Below, piece by piece: positions 9,985-20,581 of a stretch of DNA of 64,000 bases. The stretch's first letter is position 1, and every line of letters begins with the position of its first letter. A program made the position numbers and the translations under genes. Source of the stretch: Lactarius indigo (taxonomy: Eukaryota > Basidiomycota > Agaricomycetes > Russulales > Russulaceae); the NCBI GenBank assembly GCA_025766275.1, contig JAFKAC010000093.1:164199-228198 (forward strand), in the 5' to 3' direction. The notes beneath the pieces were generated by a model that did no database searches, was not told the DNA's origin, and saw only the letters and a list, made by a program, of their open reading frames with translations.

Positions 9985-11090
9985 TGATGATGGCGGGGAT
10001 GACTATTTCAGGTGCGTAACAGAGCTAGCCTCTGAGCGTTTGTTCGTGATTACTTTCCTCAGGAGTGTTATGGTTGTCTGTATCGAACCCTTACTGTACC
10101 GGTTGTGACTACAGCTGTAAGGTATATTAGTCACGGACTCGGGGTTTACGATAGGAGATAGGTGTTTGCAGATGACTCGATCCTAGTACAGGTAGTAGTA
10201 GTATTAGGATCGCGCTACTTATGTGATACGTTGGACGCTACATATGGTGACTCATAGCAGTGCTTGAAAGCCTGCTCTTTCTGTATTTAAGGTAGCTGCG
10301 GAAGACCAAGATACGCCATCTTGGTCTTCTTCAATCGTCACTTCTTGTCTCGGAATCTAGCTTCGCCTCTATCAGATAGAGTGCCGTCTAAACTCACTAG
10401 TGTCTTCAAACATCTAGAAGTCGCCTTCGTGCCATACGCCCTTGGGCGTGATTAGCTAAGTTACAGTTGCCTTCGCACGCTCAAGTCGAGCTAACGCCGT
10501 GGCGGCGTTACAAGGAGCGTCGACGTATCAACATGTCAACGTTATTGACCTCGTTCTGTTCGTTGGCTTCGAACAATGACCCGAGCATGGTCACCGCGTG
10601 ATTGTCTCTCATCGGGACATCTCCAGACCAGTTCAAAGGCAACATGCAGCTCCTCAGTCCTCGGTGTGTGCTCTTTCTCTCATTCCCATTTGCCCCCTCT
10701 CATGAATGGGAATGACATTCAACCACGATCGGGACGATCCTATCGTGCGCATCCATGCTGTGCGCATTTCCTCTGTCCGGCCCCGTGAAGGGGTTCGTCC
10801 AGCCCAGGCAGCCCTCATATGACATCACGCCTCCCAACATCCAGCTGCTGACACTGACACAGAGTTTGGGAGGGCTACTATGAGTGAGGATGATGGCAGG
10901 GACATCGCTTTTAGGTGCGTACCAGGGTAGCCTGTGAACTTATGTTTGCAATTATTTTCCTCCAGGGCGTCGACCTGTCACCATCATCAACCCTCATTTG
11001 GTCCGTTTGGTTTGATCAATGATCAGAGCATGGTCGCTGCGTTTGCCTCTGTCTGTTGACATTAGGATTAGTGAATGAGTGTGAACCTCG
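9985..11090. repeat. Imperfect ~450-bp tandem duplication in the hAT 5' region
   Basis: Sequence at about 9985-10065 continued at 10518-10640 is repeated at about 10885-11080. Shared landmarks are GATGATGGC, CTTTCCTC/TTTTCCTC, GTCGAC and the CGAGCATGGTC/AGAGCATGGTC stretch. Allowing for the solo LTR in the first copy, the copies are about 450 bp apart. The second copy is an empty-site reference for that LTR. Confidence 0.7.
10066..10512. repeat. Solo LTR (447 bp) with 5-bp target duplication AGGAG
   Basis: The block TGTTATGG...GGCGTTACA is flanked on both sides by AGGAG (10061-10065 and 10513-10517). The duplicated sequence around 10960 lacks it, which confirms an insertion. No internal retroelement sequence remains, so it is a solo LTR left by recombination. 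Confidence 0.85.
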
Positions 11091-11487
11091 GTCCTTTCCT
11101 TTGGCACAAGTTTCACTTGCTTATCCTTCAAGTTCCGTTCCAGAGTCCCTATGCACATTTACCAACTTACAGACGAAAACGATATCCCATCACATGGTGA
11201 CCATCTATCCTCCTTCTTTCCCACACCTTGTCTTCTGACTGGCCTTTACGCTAGTCTGCAACTACTAATTCCCACACTGTGTGTGGCTTATGCGCAAGTG
11301 ATTGGGCCAACTATCTGCGATCATAGGCCAAGCGGCACAATCTTGGGGAGGACGTGTCACATGTGCGTACTTAGATCCACTCCACCCAGTCTGAGATACT
11401 CTTTGCTAAATGAGCTTTACAGTTTCTTGGGCTTTTCTGTAGCATAACAAATTTTTGTCAATTCCTTGGTATCGAATATTCAGGCTT

Positions 11488-14400
11488 ATGATGGCTGACA
11501 ACGATGAGCAATGTGCTCTCATGCCCGACGGCACCTTGAAGGAACCAGACAAGATTATCTGGTACAACGATCTGGACGATGCCGAGCCTATTTCAGCTCC
11601 TGGACTCGGCGCTCTGAGTCATATTGACTCTGATGCTTCTACACCGGCTGGCCTAAAGGGGAAGGAGCCTGCCCAACGTGTTGGCAGTCATCACATTATC
11701 AAGCCTACCATCAAAGCTCAGCAAGCATCGCTCACTGGATTCTTCTCGAATAGAACCGTCCTCAGTGAGTACACTTCTGCATCGGTACCTCATCCCTTTA
11801 TTAACCCTGTCCCTAGTTGATGGCAAGGAATCGGTGCAGAAGTCATCTGCAGACTTAGGCCCTTCTAAACAAGGTTCATACAGCTTATATATGGTACTTA
11901 GTGTGACGCAAGGTAACTTAACCACTACAGTAGGAGGAGCCCAAAAGCGCACTAAGGCTTCTGTTTTGGCGGGTTCAAACAAGCGCACCAAGACCACTGT
12001 GGGCTGTCAGAACACTGAAAGCAGCAGTGAGGAATCTGACAACGATCAGGACTTTGTGATCAATGAAGGAGGCAAAGCTAAGGATAGCGATGGCAGGGAT
12101 GACACTGAAGAGGAGGGTGGGTATAAGCAGATGTGAGAGGATGCTGATCAAGACCGCAGAGTATGTTTGTTTTCTCGAACTCATTTCTGGGTCTATTCTC
12201 ACATCTTGTTGACATGTCCAGGGCATTCAGCACACCTACAGCCGTACCAATGATCCACGCACAGAAGACATACGCCTTGTATTCTCTGAGCTCACGCGCA
12301 ATATCGATGGACAAGCAAAGGATGGTCGCACATGCAACATATGCAAGTAAGTAGATTTTATATTGATGTACAGTTCCTTCTTATCAGCGTTTACAGACAC
12401 TTAGGGGCATCCGACAGAGATGCGTTCTTCACTTCGAAGAGTGTGTCAACCCTTCGTACTCACATTGCATGGTATGTTGATATGTAGCTTTGACGCTTGT
12501 TCCATTTCCTGCTAATCCTTTCCAGTGCCTGGGACACTCACTGTGACATCTACTTGAAGAAATGTGAAGAGGCTGGTGTTGAACCTCATCCACGCGCAAT
12601 TGGCAATGACAAGGGCAACAAAAATACAATGCTCAAGCAGGGTAGCCCTGATGGTTTTATGCAACGCATACCAACGTGGACCAAGCAAGGGTTAATGGAG
12701 CACATTGTCCAGTTCATTGTCAAAGATGACCAGTCTTTTTTAGTTGTTGAAAAACCTTCGTTCCGTAACATGCTCCAATACCTACACCCTAACATGAAGG
12801 ACTCAGATATACCTCATTGCACCAAGCTTCGGGACAAGATCATGAGCAAGGTTGATGATGTCACTGAGCGTATGTGCAAGTACTACAAAGATGTTGATTC
12901 TCAATTCTCTGCAACATTTGACCTCTGGCAATCAGGGGCCGGTGACCCTTACCTTGCACTCACTGTCCATTATATAGATGCCCCAAAGGAGAAGCCAAAT
13001 GACTGGGAGCTCAAGTCTGACCTCCTTGCCTTTGCTGAACTCAAAGGCAATCACAGTGGCACAAATATCAGTGAAGCTATCCTCAGTATTGCCAAACGCT
13101 ATGGGATACTCAACAAGGTAAGCGATACCCATCTTATTGATTAGCTGGGCTAACAACCAATCAGATAGGATGGTTGACCAGCAATAACGCTTCTTCAAAT
13201 GACAAAGCTGGGCACTACATGCAGCACAGCCTCCATCAGCCTCCTGGACAGTTGTGGGTCGCTTGTCAACATCACATCCGGTAAGTCATTATATACAATG
13301 CCATCTTCAGCCTTTGATTAGCACTCTCTTTAGGTGTATGGAGCATACCGTCCATCTTGCTGCACATGACTTTATTCAGGCGATCAACCCGACTTCTAGA
13401 CGTTCAAAGACAAAAGCAACTACTGGTGAGCCTGAGGTAGATGGTGATGACGACGAAGCATTTGGTAGTGACGACGGTTGGGCTGCTGACTGGGAGGAAC
13501 TCGAAAACACGCTGGATGATGAAGAGGTCAACAGCGCAGTTACCTTCCAGCCTGGTGACTTGCTTGGGAAAGCCATAGCGCTGATTACACAGATCTGGCA
13601 TTCACCTCAAGCCAAATCATATTTCGAGATGGTTTGCACCGAGGAAGGTGTCAAGCCACTAGAATTGAAGAAATGGGTGTGTACTCGCTGGGGGTCTATG
13701 TATGACCTCCTTGAATGACTCCTATCAAGCAAATTGGTGAGTCCGGTGTTCATCTTCATGTTGATATTGCTGATTCACTTTTTAGGCCGTAAATAAATTC
13801 ATCCTTGTCGCTGATGACTCTGATAGAGTCCCAAAGCTGAAGAACAAGTTGTACTTCGACTACAGGATCACACATGATGAATGGAAGCTTCTCGAACTCA
13901 TGCGGGAGGTCCTTCAGGAACCATGAGAAGCACAAGCGTCATTCTTGTTACAATTTCCTTTGGACTCGTTCTTTCGCATATCATTGTTCCCTTCCCCATA
14001 TTACACGAGCCCTGTACGATTACGCAGACCTTATGATTATACGGTTCCTATCGCGCGCCTTACTTATCGATGTTCCCTTCTGATAAAGTTCGACATGTGC
14101 TAGTTTCCGTCATGATTCCAATCACGTGCGACCCCGCATGATTTCCCTTTATTCCCAGTATGATGTCCTTTGTTCTCTTTATGTCCAATCCCTTGTTCCG
14201 AGACTGACAATGGCGCCATCTGTTTGTAGTCGCCACACTGGCCATTATCTATTTAAACCTAGTCCTATCTAGCTTGTACGATAGACTAGACTTCTTGTGT
14301 AATACTACACTCGAACGCCTTCGTGCCCTCATTGTCTCGCGAACCCCCTGCCTTTGCCAGACCTTTGAAGTCTTGGCCTTCCTCTATGATCCAAGTGACC

Positions 14401-15452
14401 ATTGTCCTTGTGATCCTTGTGCAACACCTCGCTGAAGCCAAGCCTAGGAGCTTGCACTACCGTCGTTCGACTGACTTAGTACAGGTCGTACACAACGCCC
14501 CTGTAGTGGCGTTACAATTCTCATCAGAGAAAACACCTACAGTTTGGCGCACAATCCCCACCCTTGAATGCCTGCAAGAGCACTGGGAAATTATGACCGA
14601 AACTGCCAAGTTTGCACGAGTTAAGCACGTGATCAAGAAAGGGTTAGAAAAGGTCAAAAAATGGTATGGTTCTATCAGTGAGATGGATGCTTATTTTGTA
14701 TGTCTTGGTGAGTTTTTTTGGACTTCATTTATTATACAACATGCTGCTCATTGCTCGGAAACTAAACCCAGCCCTCGATCCAACTATCAAATTGGAATAT
14801 TGCCAGGCTAACTGGGACAAGGAGCATGTTGCTGCTGGTGCTGAGGCTTTGGAACACATTGTAAGTACTACCCATGTGCATGGTTATCAACTATGTAGTG
14901 ACTTGGAAAAGTTCGACAGCTACTATCAACCACCGCAACTGTTGGCCCCCACAGAGCCCAGGCCCTTGCCAAGAAATGGTGCGTATTGTCATGCTCATAC
15001 ATAATTTATGACCGACTTGTGCTGGCCTCGAAGGTTCACCTCAGGCTCCTCAGAAATCAGGTTACGCTGCCTCATGGATGAGAGCAGCCGTTTGGTCCCA
15101 TCTGCACACTGAGGCTATCTCACATGATCCCCATAAGGAGCTTAAGGATTACCTGGAGAGCGCGCTTGAGACTAACATCACAGATCCAGTCCGTTGGTGG
15201 GGTTACCACCAGACCCAATACCCCACCCTTGCTCGGATCGCTCATGATTACCTTGTGATTCAGGGATCGTCTGTCCCCTCTGAGTGTGCTTTCTCAAGTG
15301 GGGCTTTGACTGGCACCCTTCGTTGGAACCACCTCCTCCCAGAGTCCTTTGAGGCACTTCAAATTTTGAAGAGTGCTTACAAAAATGGTGTGATTCACGC
15401 TAGCGGCAAAGCCAAGGCACATGAGCCTCATAAATGGGAGTGGAACATGTAG
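11488..15452 (+). pseudogene. hAT transposase, broken by a stop codon and a solo LTR
   Basis: The gene starts at ATG 11488 and is split by several short introns (for example near 11765-11816 and 14705-14760). It encodes an acidic N-terminus, a Cys-containing segment near 12340-12470 that may be a degenerate BED-type finger, a central RNase-H-like region (FDLWQSGAGDPYLALTVHYID at 12918-12980, then HTVHLAAHDF near 13350 and CTRWGSMYDLLE near 13680), and the C-terminal dimerisation region (WWGYHQTQYPTLARIAHDYL and PSECAFSSG near 15195-15300). Breaks: TGA at 13924-13926 in the exon, and a 571-bp solo LTR at 13946-14516. After removing the LTR the frame continues (TPTVWRTIPTLECLQ), so insertion was recent relative to general decay. 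It cannot make functional transposase. Confidence 0.85.
13946..14516. repeat. Solo LTR (571 bp) in a transposase exon, target duplication ATTCT
   Basis: TGTTACAA...GGCGTTACA is flanked by ATTCT at 13941-13945 and 14517-14521. It interrupts the hAT transposase exon. Its end (GTAGTGGCGTTACA) resembles the end of the LTR at 10066-10512 (GTGGCGGCGTTACA), suggesting related Ty3-like families. Confidence 0.85.
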
Positions 15453-16137
15453 GGAAGGGTACAGGGCCGAGGTGCAGGTCAACCTGCCGCCATTACCTGC
15501 AGTAAATGCCTTGAGATTCTTGTGGGTACAGTTACAGAATTGTTGAGGTGTTATGGGTGGCACAAATTTCATCAGTTATCAGTAGATTGATTGAAAACAA
15601 AGAAAAGTTGGATTTGTGGGAACTTAGAGTAAGATGATACAGTTATTACAGTGAACTGGCCACTCCTGCTCCTGCCGTTGTCCAGTCATTGTCGGTGTCG
15701 GCCCAGGGTGGAAAGTGATAGCGAATGATGGTGAATGAAGTGCTGGCTGAGAAGCCTGGAATACAGCAGAAAGTTGGCAAAGTGAACTGTGGCACAGATC
15801 CCAAAAAAAAAAAAAAGACACAAAATTGTGGGAAGGGCTCTCACGGTACCTCTCTGCCAATGCCAACACAAACTCTCCGCCAACGCCCACACAAACTCCA
15901 ATGGACAAAACGCAAACTCAACCTCAGCCGTATAGTCGTAAGTTATGATCACCTACTTCATCCTCCGCGTTACCCTCATCTTCCCCAATTGCAGCCACAA
16001 GCCAGTTGCATTTGCTCACGGTCACCATTTCGGCAACACCTTTTTTTTTTTGAATCAGGATTTCAGCAAGTATGCATGTGTATCACTACCTGTGACTGTC
16101 AGTGGGTACACACCCAGTATCTCTGAATCCTCCTCGC
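15453..16137. other. hAT interior without a recognisable gene
   Basis: Between the transposase stop and the first captured fragment I see no convincing coding sequence. A few short ORFs are interrupted by homopolymer runs (for example near 15804 and 16040). Confidence 0.4.
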
Positions 16138-16266
16138 CAGTGCCCATTCTACCTGTCCTGGAGGTGATGTCACCCATACTTGGCGTTTCTGCAAGTGTGG
16201 ACGGGGAGCTGTTTGTGAGTGTTGCAGAGGACAGGAGTGCAAAAGTATTCGATGTTGCCAATTTTG
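16138..16266 (+). pseudogene. Captured fragment resembling a PPWD1-type WD40 repeat
   Basis: The translation contains LGVSASVDGELFVSVAEDRS followed by AKVFDVANF. This matches the WD40 segment before the cyclophilin domain of PPWD1-type peptidyl-prolyl isomerases (a VS..GELF..V..D..AKVFDV.NFD pattern). A GTGCGT donor-like sequence follows directly, as if exon and intron were copied together from genomic DNA. No cyclophilin domain is nearby. It lies inside the hAT element and is best read as a captured host gene piece. Similarity is from memory of the family, not a search. Confidence 0.5.
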
Positions 16267-16399
16267 GTGCGTGTGCTTGTCATGCACCTATACATGTTCT
16301 CTCAACTCCCACACTGGACCCACGTTACTAGCCACACTAGGCATTTTCTTTGGCATCGTCGTGCTCACCGTGACGTCGTCTTCTTGTTGTCATAGAGCG

Positions 16400-16850
16400 T
16401 GCAATAGACTCTGAACCCCCCACCTTCTCACTCTCATCAGCACTGCCTGCATCCAATCCCCCACAAGTTGTCAACAGCCCCTTTTGGGCCCCTTTATCTC
16501 TTCCCTACTTGGACATCTCCCACCCTCTACGTGACGCCAACTCACCACCAGCTGCAGACATCATCCAGTTTCAAGACCACCGCCATCCGCCTGCTAGAGT
16601 GCTTCTTGCAAGACACCCCACACCCACCTGCTAGCACAAGAGCTGGCTCCGCATCGCCCATCTCATCGAGGAGAGTGAACCACACAAGGCTGCCACTCTC
16701 GCTGATGCTATCATTTTTGCAGTTGGCACTGAACACACTGATAAACTTGGTGGGTCCAATGCTCTGTTCCAATCAACCATGATGCTGTTATGGCAGATTG
16801 TATTTTTGGAGTCCGCATGCATGCTTGTGCAGGGTTTTCTCTTCCCCACG
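16400..16850 (+). pseudogene. Captured coding-like segment of unknown origin
   Basis: Two frames here read like decayed protein: one begins near 16400 and holds APLSLPYLDISHPL; another, after a stop near 16633, has LADAIIFAVGTEHTDKLGG and STMMLLWQIVFLES. I cannot name a family. It lies directly upstream of the methyltransferase fragment and may come from the same or another captured gene. Confidence 0.35.
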
Positions 16851-17029
16851 GACCATGGGCCCAGAGTTCACACCTACACCTATCCTGTGACACACCAGCT
16901 CCCTCTCCTCTGCTCACAACACTAGGAAATGGCCGACACCCCCCCCCCTGCAGTACTCCTTTCCACAAAATCACCATCACCGTGTCTCCAACATGTACAT
17001 ACTTTTACTCCACCCCAGTGCCATGGCTG

Positions 17030-17540
17030 AGCGCTCCTCACCCTCCACAGCTACCAAGTCCACTTCTGCCTGCTACATGCCCGGAGAAGGAAGAAACGCA
17101 CGCGCCTGTGTGCTTCTTCCTCCTCCAAGCACCCCCTTCCTTCAGCCCTGCAGCCAACGCACGACTTCCCACTGGCACACCGCCTCAACTTCCACTTCCC
17201 AAACTGTGACATTGCTGGCGCAGTACTTGCCAAGGTAGGCACCGCGCCATTCAGCTTCGTGTCAATCAACGATGCCATCGGTGATCTACCGTGCTTCGAC
17301 TGGTGTGTGTCCACTGTCCTATCTCCTCCAACCCCACGTTGGCTGATTGGCATCACAGGAAAAATCTGAGCTTGAGCCGCCTGTCCACACAGAAGCGTGC
17401 AGAGGCACGTGAGCGTGCGGAGCATATGCTGGCGCTGAGGTGTGACCAGATGAAGAAGCATATCGGCTTCGAGGGGTTCATCTCAGGCGCAGGGCTGCGC
17501 TACCACCATACGCCGTGCACATCATTCCATGTGTTACTTT
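17030..17540 (+). pseudogene. Captured DNA (cytosine-5) methyltransferase fragment
   Basis: Across frames the translation gives FFLL then KHPLPSALQPTHDFPLAHRL, HFPNC, TAPFSFVSINDAIGDLPCFDW (17240-17303) and, further on, LRCDQMKKHIGFEG and YHHTPCTSFHV. In fungal DNMT1-like enzymes the segment after the ENV and QRR motifs reads R.RFF..AAK..LPLP..PQPTH.F, then SVNDAIGDLP.FDW, a CD...GF.G stretch and Y.H.P.TSFQ. The order is preserved, but stops and frameshifts are frequent and the catalytic PCQ and ENV motifs are not seen. It would be non-functional. It sits inside the hAT transposon, so capture of a host gene is the simplest reading. A second, diverged copy of the Y/DHH.P.T.FHV motif is at 17918-17960. 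Confidence 0.6.
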
Positions 17541-18330
17541 TCTGGAACAGGGGGTGCAGAGCTGCATTCGAAGCTTTTTTCTTTCATTGATTTTGGCTCG
17601 CATGGCAATGTTTTCCTTGCAGTTTGTGGTACCAGGCAAGAGCCATCCATGGAAGAGATCGCCCAGATCTTGCTAGCGAACCCACGGCAATTCTATGAGC
17701 TTGCAAATGGCTGTGAAAAGTGGGTGTAGATTATTTTTTTCTCGAAACGTTGTCCAAGATGACCTTTTTAATTAGCCACCTTTTTGAGCTTCGCAACCTT
17801 GCGGTGAATAAGTGGCTCCTTGGAAAGTCAACGGTCATTCGCATGAAGTGGTCAAACATACTTCTTGGATCATGGCGTGTAAAGAGGAGCGGTGCTAGGT
17901 CCTCTAATGAGGGCGATGAAGACCACCATGCGCCGCGCACATTATTCCATGTGTCATGCAGCACAACTGCATGAAGAACAGTCAATCACCACATCTGTAC
18001 CCACTGCACCATCACGCATGGCAGCCATCACGACATCTGCGATGACCCACACAACACACCTGCCACGCTGTCACATGCAGCAGCCATCACGACACCTGTG
18101 ACGATCCACGTGACCTGCCCACCACACCGTTGTGCATGGCAGCCCTCACGACGTCAGATGATCCACACAACACTGGGGGACATGTGCCTGCTCCTGCAGC
18201 AGACACCCAAGGCCATCAAGAAGTTCATCAGGCGGGTAGTTCATTCACAGTACTACTAGTAGTGTAGCCTAGTTAGAACTTTGGGTCAACATAATAATAA
18301 AATTTTGGCATAAGTTGTTCAAGCGTTCGA
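17541..18330. other. hAT interior, partly duplicated methyltransferase tail and simple-sequence DNA
   Basis: A partial copy of the preceding motif appears at 17918-17960. From about 17990 to 18170 the sequence is a degenerate repeat of CACGACATCTG, GATGATCCACACAAC and similar words. No gene is supported. Confidence 0.4.
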
Positions 18331-18334
18331 ACGT

Positions 18335-18460
18335 GAACCGAACGCACATGAACGCATTCACAAAGTTCAGGTCCAGTTCAGGTTCAGGTCCAAAATTTCG
18401 GACAGAGTTCAGGTTCAGGTTCAGTGCTGGGGGGGCCTGAACCGGACTGAACTGAACTTT
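18335..18460 (+). repeat. hAT subterminal repeats GTTCAGGT
   Basis: At least six copies of GTTCAG or its close variants (GTTCAGGTTCAGGTCC) cluster within 130 bp of the right end; inverted CTGAAC copies lie near the left end (9470-9485). Such subterminal motifs typically bind hAT transposase. Confidence 0.55.
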
Positions 18461-18478
18461 GGCAACACTAAATTCGCT
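18461..18478 (-). repeat. hAT right terminal inverted repeat and target-site duplication
   Basis: GGCAACACTA (18461-18470) is the inverted complement of the left end TAGTGTTGCC; AATTCGCT (18471-18478) is the target duplication, differing from the left copy at one position. Confidence 0.85.
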
Positions 18479-18570
18479 TGTAATGACTCATCTCAGAGTT
18501 GTGTGAAACCGTACCTGCCATTTTCCAGCCTCATGACCTGGCAAGTCAAGGTCTAACCGCATGGCCATCT

Positions 18571-19480
18571 GGCAGCTTCGACCTTGGAGTTGGCAACTAC
18601 ATGTGCGGCTCGTTCTTTCGAGTTCGAGTCGACGACGCGCTGGACGGCGGACGAGCTATTAGCCGTCATTAGCATACAGGAGAACGATCATCCGCCATCG
18701 TCCGGCTCAATGGCGACAGATGCACTGCAAAGATTCAGCTTTGACGAGTACGTACCTACAGAACTTTTGTGGTTCCATAACGGCGCCTGCCATGGGCAAG
18801 GCCGGGCCGCTAGGCACGCACATGACCGTAACGTTCGCTGTCCCGCTTTACTGCCAGTGCCCCGCGCGGACCTTCCTTGGAGAGTCTCGCGAGCTCAAGT
18901 CCGATGCCATTGTTCTATACCATGACTCCGTTTCCTGTCTCGAAGGTAGACCTATCCTCGCCGTCGACTTCGACATCGGCCGTACGTGCACCACCCCTTC
19001 CTGACGCGGCGAATGCGGCTAGGCAACGGGTCGGAGGCAGCTGGAAAGTCCCGCCGACGGTCTCGCGGCTCGCATCGCCGATCTCGAGCTCCGCTTCTCC
19101 GCTTAAGCAAGCAATCGTGCGACAGTTCCCTCTCCCAGCCTCCCATCATTATTGTCTTCTAATGAGCTCGTCCTCGTTGGCAACCGTCATCTCACTCATG
19201 ACATGTACATGTTTACCGTCGCATCAACTCCGTCTTTTCTGCCAACGCCAATCTGCTTTCGCTGGTATCCCCTCGTTCTCATATACTTTGCCTCGGCCCT
19301 TTCTCTTACTTTCTTTCTGTCCCCTCCCCTACGCACATCTATTGGTTTATCTTCTTCCTTAGATCTGGACTGCCGTTGGTCTTCGCTAGTGGCGCGACGT
19401 CCATTGGCCCGCCCTTCTTGACTGCTCGCTCCCACGGAACCTTCGCTCTCTACTTTATGTTCATAGTATTCCCTAGCCGC
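18571..19480. repeat. Left end of tandem-duplication unit 1: conserved non-genic block
   Basis: About 900 bp here align in order with 28830-29640 in unit 2 (for example TTTGACGAGTAC, GAGAGTCTCGCGAG/GAGAGCCTCGCGAG, GTACATGT, CAACGCCAATCTGCTTTCG, TTGGCCCGCC). Both copies carry indels in every frame, so it is not an active gene; a weakly conserved minus-strand frame (CVPSGPA / CVPSPSA) suggests a decayed gene I cannot name. The homology resumes at about 19990-20090, after an ankyrin relic. Confidence 0.6.
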
Positions 19481-19556
19481 TTAAATAATAGAACAAAGAC
19501 TCGTATGAGAAATTTGGACGAATGTATCCGACGTTAAGCTCCAAGTAGCACCGAGA

Positions 19557-19915
19557 CTATATGTGCTTGGGGGGACAATGGCCGTCGTGAAATTGCACAC
19601 CCTCTGACCCTAGCCGACTTGGGGTCGGGGCCAGGTCGACCTTTACACTAGCTTTATCACCGTCGCGATGGTGGAGAAACAAAGACGCGACCTCCGTCCT
19701 CGCGTAGTATGATGCCAAATTAAATGGGGTTGCGTGGGTTTGGTCTTGGGTATTCACATCCGCGTCATACTCCAGTAATGGTTGTACAATATCGCATCGG
19801 GAGGACGGGCATTGTGACACTAAGTGTAATAGGGTCTGACCCGGGCGTCCTTTGCGCCATCATTTGCACCAGTGTTAAGCAGTACCAGTACCATTTCGAC
19901 CTTCCCAAAGTATGA
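19557..19915 (-). pseudogene. Relic of the C-terminus of a third NACHT-ankyrin copy
   Basis: The minus strand reads, with frame changes, FGKVEMVLVLLNTGAN, then DVNTQDQTHATPFNLASYYA and a tail LGSEGVQ..HCPP. These match the last two ankyrin repeats and the very C-terminus of the neighbouring receptor gene, especially the unit-2 copy (FGRVEIVLVLLNAGAN, LGSEGVN, HCPP). Everything upstream of these repeats is gone. It splits the conserved block that is continuous in unit 2, so it arrived by an additional rearrangement. Confidence 0.75.
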
Positions 19916-20581
19916 TGCCGAGTTTGTCTCACCGTCATTTTCACATGCTCACTACATATCATGCCTTCTTTTTCCCTGCCTCGGCCTGGTTGCATGTCAG
20001 AGCGAACATTTGCAGTGTCGTCCTCGCCCTCTTTCCCACGAACTGTTTGATCTCTTCCTCGCCTACCCGATCTTACGCTCTTCCACCTCATTGATCTTCA
20101 CCCTGTATCATTTCGAACAGTTCGAACTCCTACCGTTGAAATTTTCATTTATTTTTTCGACTTACACCGTCTCCGATTACTTGTTTGAATTTGATCTGTG
20201 TTCTGCCCCTACCTATACTTGCTTTATCCTTCACTTTATTTTTTTTAAATCTTCACTGCGGTTTATTGTATGCGTAAAGACAAAGGGAAACAAAAATAAC
20301 GCGAAACTGAATTTGCGAGAGATTTGGAGAAGTGCGGATGAGAGCTATAATAAGAGTCGGGCCGACTGGACCGGAAGGGTATTAAAATCTTTTTTTCTTT
20401 TGGAAAGCATTGAAATTCCGAACCAAGACGCTACAGTGCAACGGTAAGGGAGGTAGCCTTACAGTAGAGGCAGCCAACTTTTGCTTACACGAATTCCTGA
20501 TACAGTCGATACTATGTGCTTGGCGGACATTTCCCAGGCTATTCGTGAAGATGCACACCCTCTAGCCTAGCTGACGCAGAG
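19916..20581. other. Spacer downstream of receptor A; rest of the conserved block, no gene
   Basis: The CCCACGAACTGTTTGATCTC region aligns with 29795-29815 in unit 2. The long plus-strand ORF is compositionally simple (Phe, Leu, Ser) and looks like chance. It probably contains the 3' end of the receptor A transcript. Confidence 0.4.

Larger units (their letters stand above)
9440..18470 (+). mobile_element. 9.03-kb hAT-family DNA transposon, inactive
   Basis: The left end reads TAGTGTTGCCGAAGT and the right end, on the opposite strand, TAGTGTTGCCAAAGT: a 10-bp perfect terminal inverted repeat continuing imperfectly. It is flanked by AATTCACT (9432-9439) and AATTCGCT (18471-18478), an 8-bp target duplication with one mismatch, as expected for hAT. 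Inside are a broken hAT transposase, two solo LTRs, an internal duplication and captured gene fragments. The single mismatch in the duplication and the decay of the transposase suggest an old insertion. Confidence 0.9.

Noticed and set aside
19872..20447. 191-codon plus-strand ORF downstream of receptor A
   Set aside because: Simple composition (Phe, Leu, Ser), no domain, and it overlaps the ankyrin relic and the conserved non-genic block.
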